Positions 61,418-64,000 of a stretch of 64,000 bases of DNA are shown one piece after another. How positions within the stretch are numbered: position 1 is the first letter of the stretch; every line of letters starts with the position of its first letter. Source of the stretch: DASVUS01 sp036388675. Lineage in GTDB: Bacteria; Armatimonadota; Abditibacteriia; Abditibacteriales; Abditibacteriaceae. Both the position numbers and the translations under genes were made by a program. The DNA lies in NCBI GenBank assembly GCA_036388675.1, contig DASVRI010000042.1, positions 1-64,000 on the forward strand, given 5' to 3'. The notes under the pieces are model-generated. The model was not told the origin of the DNA, did not search any database, and saw only the letters and a list, made by a program, of their open reading frames with translations.

Positions 61418-62191
61418 ATGAGTGGAGTACTCGCAGGAAAAGTGGGTTTGGTTTTTGGTGTGGCCAATAAACGCAGCATCGCGTGGGCGATTGCGCAGGG
61501 CTGGGCCGAGGCGGGCGCGACCTTGATCTTCAATTATCAGGGTGAGCGCGTCAAAGAAAATGTTGAAGAACTGGTCGGCACTTTCGGCGAAAACGTGGCT
61601 CTGGCGCCGTGCGATGTGTCGAGCGAGGAAGAAATTAAATCGTTTTTCGACTTTGTGCGCACCAGGACGGATCGCGTCGATATGATGCTGCACTCGGTTG
61701 CGTTTGCGCCGAGAGAAGCCCTGGCGGGACGTTTTGTCGAAACCACGCGCGATGCGTTTAAGACGGCGCTCGACATCAGTTCTTACTCGCTAGTGGCCCT
61801 GGCACGCGAAACCGCTCCGCTGATGATCGAGGGCGGCAGCATCGTCTCGATGACATATTTCGGCAGCACAAAAGTGATTCCCAATTACAACGTGATGGGC
61901 GTGGCCAAAGCCGCGCTCGAAGCGAGTACTCGTTACCTGGCTGCCGACCTGGGGCCGCAGAACATTCGCGTTAACTGCATTTCCGCGGGGCCGACCAACA
62001 CGTTGGCGGCTCGCGGCATCGGTAACTTCAGCCTGATGTTGCAACACGCCAAAGATCGTGCGCCGCTCTCCTGGAAAGGCGATGCACAAGAACTCGCCGG
62101 CACCGGCCTGTTTCTGGTCAGCGATGCTTCCGCTAAAATCACCGGCCAGGTGATTTATGTTGATGGCGGCTATGAAATCATGGGCATGTAA
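61418..62191 (+). CDS. fabI: Enoyl-ACP reductase (NADH), FabI type
   Basis: The 257-residue enzyme catalyses the last reductive step of each fatty-acid elongation cycle and is the triclosan target in other bacteria. It is an SDR with the FabI-specific N-terminus (GLVFGVANKRSIAWAIAQGWAEAGA). DVSSEEEI, HSVAFAPREALAGRF and the Tyr-X6-Lys pair in NYNVMGVAKAALEAS near residue 155-165 are present. NCISAGPTNTLAARGIGNF is the substrate loop. The octamer supplies codons 3-5 and again lies at STR in EASTRYLAADLG, a position where the family commonly has S-V-R/T-R. Confidence 0.97.
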   Translation: MSGVLAGKVGLVFGVANKRSIAWAIAQGWAEAGATLIFNYQGERVKENVEELVGTFGENVALAPCDVSSEEEIKSFFDFVRTRTDRVDMMLHSVAFAPREALAGRFVETTRDAFKTALDISSYSLVALARETAPLMIEGGSIVSMTYFGSTKVIPNYNVMGVAKAALEASTRYLAADLGPQNIRVNCISAGPTNTLAARGIGNFSLMLQHAKDRAPLSWKGDAQELAGTGLFLVSDASAKITGQVIYVDGGYEIMGM

Positions 62192-62217
62192 GTTGGCCAA
62201 TGGCTGTGCGAGTCAAC

Positions 62218-62249
62218 GGCTGTGAGAGCCTGCGGCTGTGAGAGCCTGC
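62218..62249. repeat. 16-bp tandem duplication
   Basis: Two adjacent identical 16-bp units lie between fabI and the sulfotransferase gene. A partial third unit precedes them. Confidence 0.85.
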
Positions 62250-62313
62250 GGCTGGGCCATATTGACGTTGCCTGGCAGCGCACCCAGAGCAGCGTCCTCA
62301 AGTTGATGTGTTG

Positions 62314-63171
62314 ATGAGAAGAGTTCTGGCCGGGCTGAGAGCGTCGCTGCATTTAAAGCCGAGTTTCATCATCATTGGAGCGATGAAAGCCGGCACCACT
62401 TCGTTGTATCACTACCTGGTGCAGCATCCGTGCATCGCTCCGGCGCGCAACAAAGAACTGCGTTTCTTCGATCATCGGTTTCACAGCCACGGCCTCGATT
62501 GGTATTGGCGCCGCTTTCCGACGACGTGGCAGCAGAAGCGAGCCGGTGCTCGCTTTGGTTGTAAGATCATAACAGGCGAAGCCAGCCCCTATTATTTGAT
62601 GCATCCGCGCGCGCCGGAGCGGGTCAAGAAGGTGCTGCCACAGGTAAAGCTGATTGTGGTGCTGCGTAACCCGGTCGATCGCACGTATTCGCACTATCAA
62701 CACAACTACCAGCGGGGCGATTACACCGATCCGCTGACCAGAGAGGCTGTGCCGCGCGAAACCTTGTCGTTTGAAGAAGCCATCGCGTGCGAGGAAGAAC
62801 GTTTGCACGGCGAAGAGGAAAAGATGCTGGCCGATGAAAAGTATCGCAGTGTCGAGCATCAGTATCATTCCTATAAGGCGCGCAGCATTTATGTTGATCA
62901 GCTCCAGCGTTGGATGCAACATTTTCCGCGCGAACAGTTTCTCATCCTGAGCAGTGAAGAGCTGGCCGCACGCCCTAACGATGTGTGCGCCTGGGTCTTC
63001 AAGTTCTTGCAACTGCCTGCGTATGAATTGCAAAACGAATCGAAGCTGAACGTGGGCAGTTATTCGTCGGGGCTGGATGCGGCGACGCGTGCCCAACTTG
63101 GGGAATACTTCAAGCCGCATAATGCGCGCCTTTACGAACTTCTCGGAAGGCGCTTCGACTGGGACACATAA
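62314..63171 (+). CDS. Sulfotransferase family protein
   Basis: The 285-residue PAPS-dependent sulfotransferase has the 5'-phosphosulfate loop IIGAMKAGTTSLYHYLVQHP near residue 20. The 3'-phosphate motif VVLRNPVDRTYSHYQHNY is near 115-130. SLxxEEL-like LILSSEELAARP and WVFKFLQL follow. It resembles heparan/glycan-type sulfotransferases of bacteria. The acceptor is unknown; with glycan-active proteins nearby, a surface polysaccharide is a reasonable guess. GTG 62308 would add two residues. Confidence 0.9.
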   Translation: MRRVLAGLRASLHLKPSFIIIGAMKAGTTSLYHYLVQHPCIAPARNKELRFFDHRFHSHGLDWYWRRFPTTWQQKRAGARFGCKIITGEASPYYLMHPRAPERVKKVLPQVKLIVVLRNPVDRTYSHYQHNYQRGDYTDPLTREAVPRETLSFEEAIACEEERLHGEEEKMLADEKYRSVEHQYHSYKARSIYVDQLQRWMQHFPREQFLILSSEELAARPNDVCAWVFKFLQLPAYELQNESKLNVGSYSSGLDAATRAQLGEYFKPHNARLYELLGRRFDWDT

Positions 63172-63198
63172 ACGTTCAGAGTCGGGACACGATTTTCC

Positions 63199-63969
63199 AT
63201 GACAATTGGAGTACTCGCACTTCAGGGAGACTTTGACGCGCACCGCAAGATGCTGGAAAGCTGCGCCGGTGTGTCGCGCGTGGTGCCGGTGCGCTCGGCG
63301 CAAGATTTGAGCGAGTGCGATGGGCTCATTATTCCCGGCGGCGAGAGCACCGTGATGAGCCGCCTGTGCGACCGCTACAGTTTGTGGGAGCCATTGAGCG
63401 CTCACATCGAGCAGGGCATGGGCGCTTTTGGCACCTGCGCCGGCCTCATTCTGCTGTCTAAGAACATTGAAGGCGGCACGCGCAACTTTCAGCAGAAAAC
63501 TCTTGGCGTGCTCGATGTTGATGTGGCGCGCAACGCCTACGGCGCGCAGCTCGATTCGTTTGAAACCGATGTCGCATTGAGACAGGGCGCGGAAACATTG
63601 GATAAAGTGGCTTCCGAGTACTCGGAAGCCACTTTATCCAATGAAACACTTCATGCCGTTTTTATTCGCGCGCCACGCATTACACGCTGCGGTGACGCGG
63701 TGCAGGTGCTGGCCACGCACGGCGGCGAGCCGGTTGTCGTGCAGCAGGGGCGCATTATGGCTGCGGCGTTTCATCCCGAAATCGCGGGCGATTCGCGCCT
63801 GCACCAACTGTGGCTGCGTTCACTGGAACCCCTGGAACCCCTGGAACCCGTAACCGGCCCGCCGCACAGGGTGGATTCTGAGGACGGAACTTCCCAAAAA
63901 CAGTCTGCGACAAAGGTGTCTTCGACAAAGAAGGTGTCTTCGACAAAGGCGGCTGAGGAGCGAAAGTGA
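63199..63969 (+). CDS. pdxT: Pyridoxal 5'-phosphate synthase glutaminase subunit
   Basis: This class I glutaminase supplies ammonia to PdxS for de novo PLP synthesis. Motifs are IGVLALQGDFDAHRKML, GLIIPGGESTVM, GTCAGLILL with the nucleophile Cys, VFIRAPRI and the His-Glu pair in AAFHPEIAGDSR. The 256 residues exceed the usual 190-200. There is an insert of about 16 residues (LDKVASEYSEATLSNE) encoded by a perfect palindrome, and a tail of about 45 residues with LEP and KVSST repeats. The octamer also supplies codons 4-6 (GVLAL). pdxS is not seen in the window. Confidence 0.95.
   Translation: MTIGVLALQGDFDAHRKMLESCAGVSRVVPVRSAQDLSECDGLIIPGGESTVMSRLCDRYSLWEPLSAHIEQGMGAFGTCAGLILLSKNIEGGTRNFQQKTLGVLDVDVARNAYGAQLDSFETDVALRQGAETLDKVASEYSEATLSNETLHAVFIRAPRITRCGDAVQVLATHGGEPVVVQQGRIMAAAFHPEIAGDSRLHQLWLRSLEPLEPLEPVTGPPHRVDSEDGTSQKQSATKVSSTKKVSSTKAAEERK
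63596..63643. repeat. 48-bp perfect palindrome inside pdxT, centred on GAGTACTC
   Basis: Each of 24 base pairs about the centre (between 63619 and 63620) is complementary. The length is 16 codons. It falls where PdxT proteins have a short variable loop before VFIRAP. It is read through in frame. Confidence 0.95.
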
Positions 63970-64000
63970 CCGAGCCTGCTGCGCCCGACACTCTGCATGA
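63966..64000 (+). CDS. Start of a further gene, cut by the window edge
   Basis: GTG overlaps the pdxT stop (GTGA) and leads into MTEPAAPDTLH before the window ends. The overlap suggests coupling with pdxT. Too little is visible to say what it is. Confidence 0.4.
   Translation, partial: MTEPAAPDTLH

Larger units (their letters stand above)
445..63623. repeat. Dispersed octamer palindrome GAGTACTC, 68 copies
   Basis: First bases of the copies: 445, 885, 1434, 3016, 4093, 4426, 5171, 6598, 6999, 8047, 8339, 8900, 10112, 10910, 12183, 12877, 15003, 15527, 16202, 17098, 17519, 18840, 19108, 21788, 23424, 24076, 25100, 26203, 26770, 27203, 28434, 28966, 29761, 30557, 31996, 32736, 33794, 34583, 35826, 36514, 36818, 37328, 39510, 39902, 40394, 41799, 44041, 44309, 44859, 45982, 46458, 47611, 48481, 48974, 49676, 52206, 53019, 53788, 54464, 55512, 56141, 56858, 57040, 59175, 61425, 61924, 63209, 63616. 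The list was made by eye and may miss one or two. Half (34) have the flanks C and G, giving a 10-bp palindrome. About fifteen are intergenic and the rest are in genes, in every reading frame. The behaviour is that of a HIP1-like genome-wide motif, not of an operator for one regulator. Confidence 0.95.

Noticed and set aside
445..63623. Octamer as an operator of one regulator, a Chi-like site or a restriction target
   Set aside because: Most copies lie inside genes, which argues against an operator. A palindrome has no orientation, which argues against Chi or KOPS. A restriction target would be expected to be depleted, not enriched, unless protected; no restriction or methylase gene is in the window.

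Overview
The window looks like chromosomal DNA of a Gram-negative-type, moderately GC-rich environmental bacterium. The best guess is Armatimonadota or the related FBP/Abditibacteriota lineage. The clues are a DUF1559-type prepilin-like protein, secreted DUF4091 and GH5-like glycan-active proteins, YfhO-type and PD40-propeller proteins, and bacterial housekeeping genes of no obvious proteobacterial or firmicute type. The placement rests on protein style, not on a marker gene. No rRNA, CRISPR array, prophage or intact insertion sequence was seen.

Layout. 1-2.4 kb: a ketosynthase pair on the minus strand. 2.5-10.5 kb: a small orphan gene, a secreted esterase, glyA, a DUF4091 protein, a dienelactone-hydrolase pseudoenzyme and a metallo-beta-lactamase-fold hydrolase. 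10.7-18.4 kb: two large TPR proteins, DUF2905, queA, a HTH protein and a methyltransferase. 18.4-21.5 kb: a cobalamin adenosyltransferase, a secreted beta-propeller and a gene-poor stretch with a broken gene and a structured inverted repeat. 21.5-29 kb: rel, a prepilin-like gene, dtd, a TPR protein, a DUF4397 lipoprotein, tRNA-Thr and a CorC/CNNM protein. 29-37.3 kb: a structured leader followed by Flp/Tad-type pilus genes (cpaB, secretin, cpaE) and a YfhO-like membrane protein. 37.7-41.4 kb: zwf, pgl, a small membrane protein and gap. 42-50.7 kb: orphan genes, yvcK, rapZ, a holin-like protein, two propellers and uvrC. 50.9-56.7 kb: moaB, a Uma2 protein, mutL, a small membrane protein, purB and a small orphan. 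56.9-64 kb: a GH5-like protein, a Gly/Pro-rich protein, fabI, a sulfotransferase and pdxT.

The most striking property is a DNA-level one. The 8-bp palindrome GAGTACTC occurs 68 times by hand count, about once per 0.94 kb, where roughly one copy would be expected by chance. About half the copies extend to CGAGTACTCG. It lies inside genes in all three reading frames (read as RVL, STR or EYS), between genes, next to start and stop codons, and at the exact centre of two long perfect palindromes. This resembles the HIP1 palindrome of cyanobacteria, but with a different sequence. I know of no description of it.

Other notable points are a 48-bp perfect palindrome in frame inside pdxT, a 55-bp intergenic repeat pair, catalytic-residue losses in the dienelactone hydrolase homologue, altered motifs in RapZ and MutL, and an interrupted uvrC-rapZ-yvcK neighbourhood.
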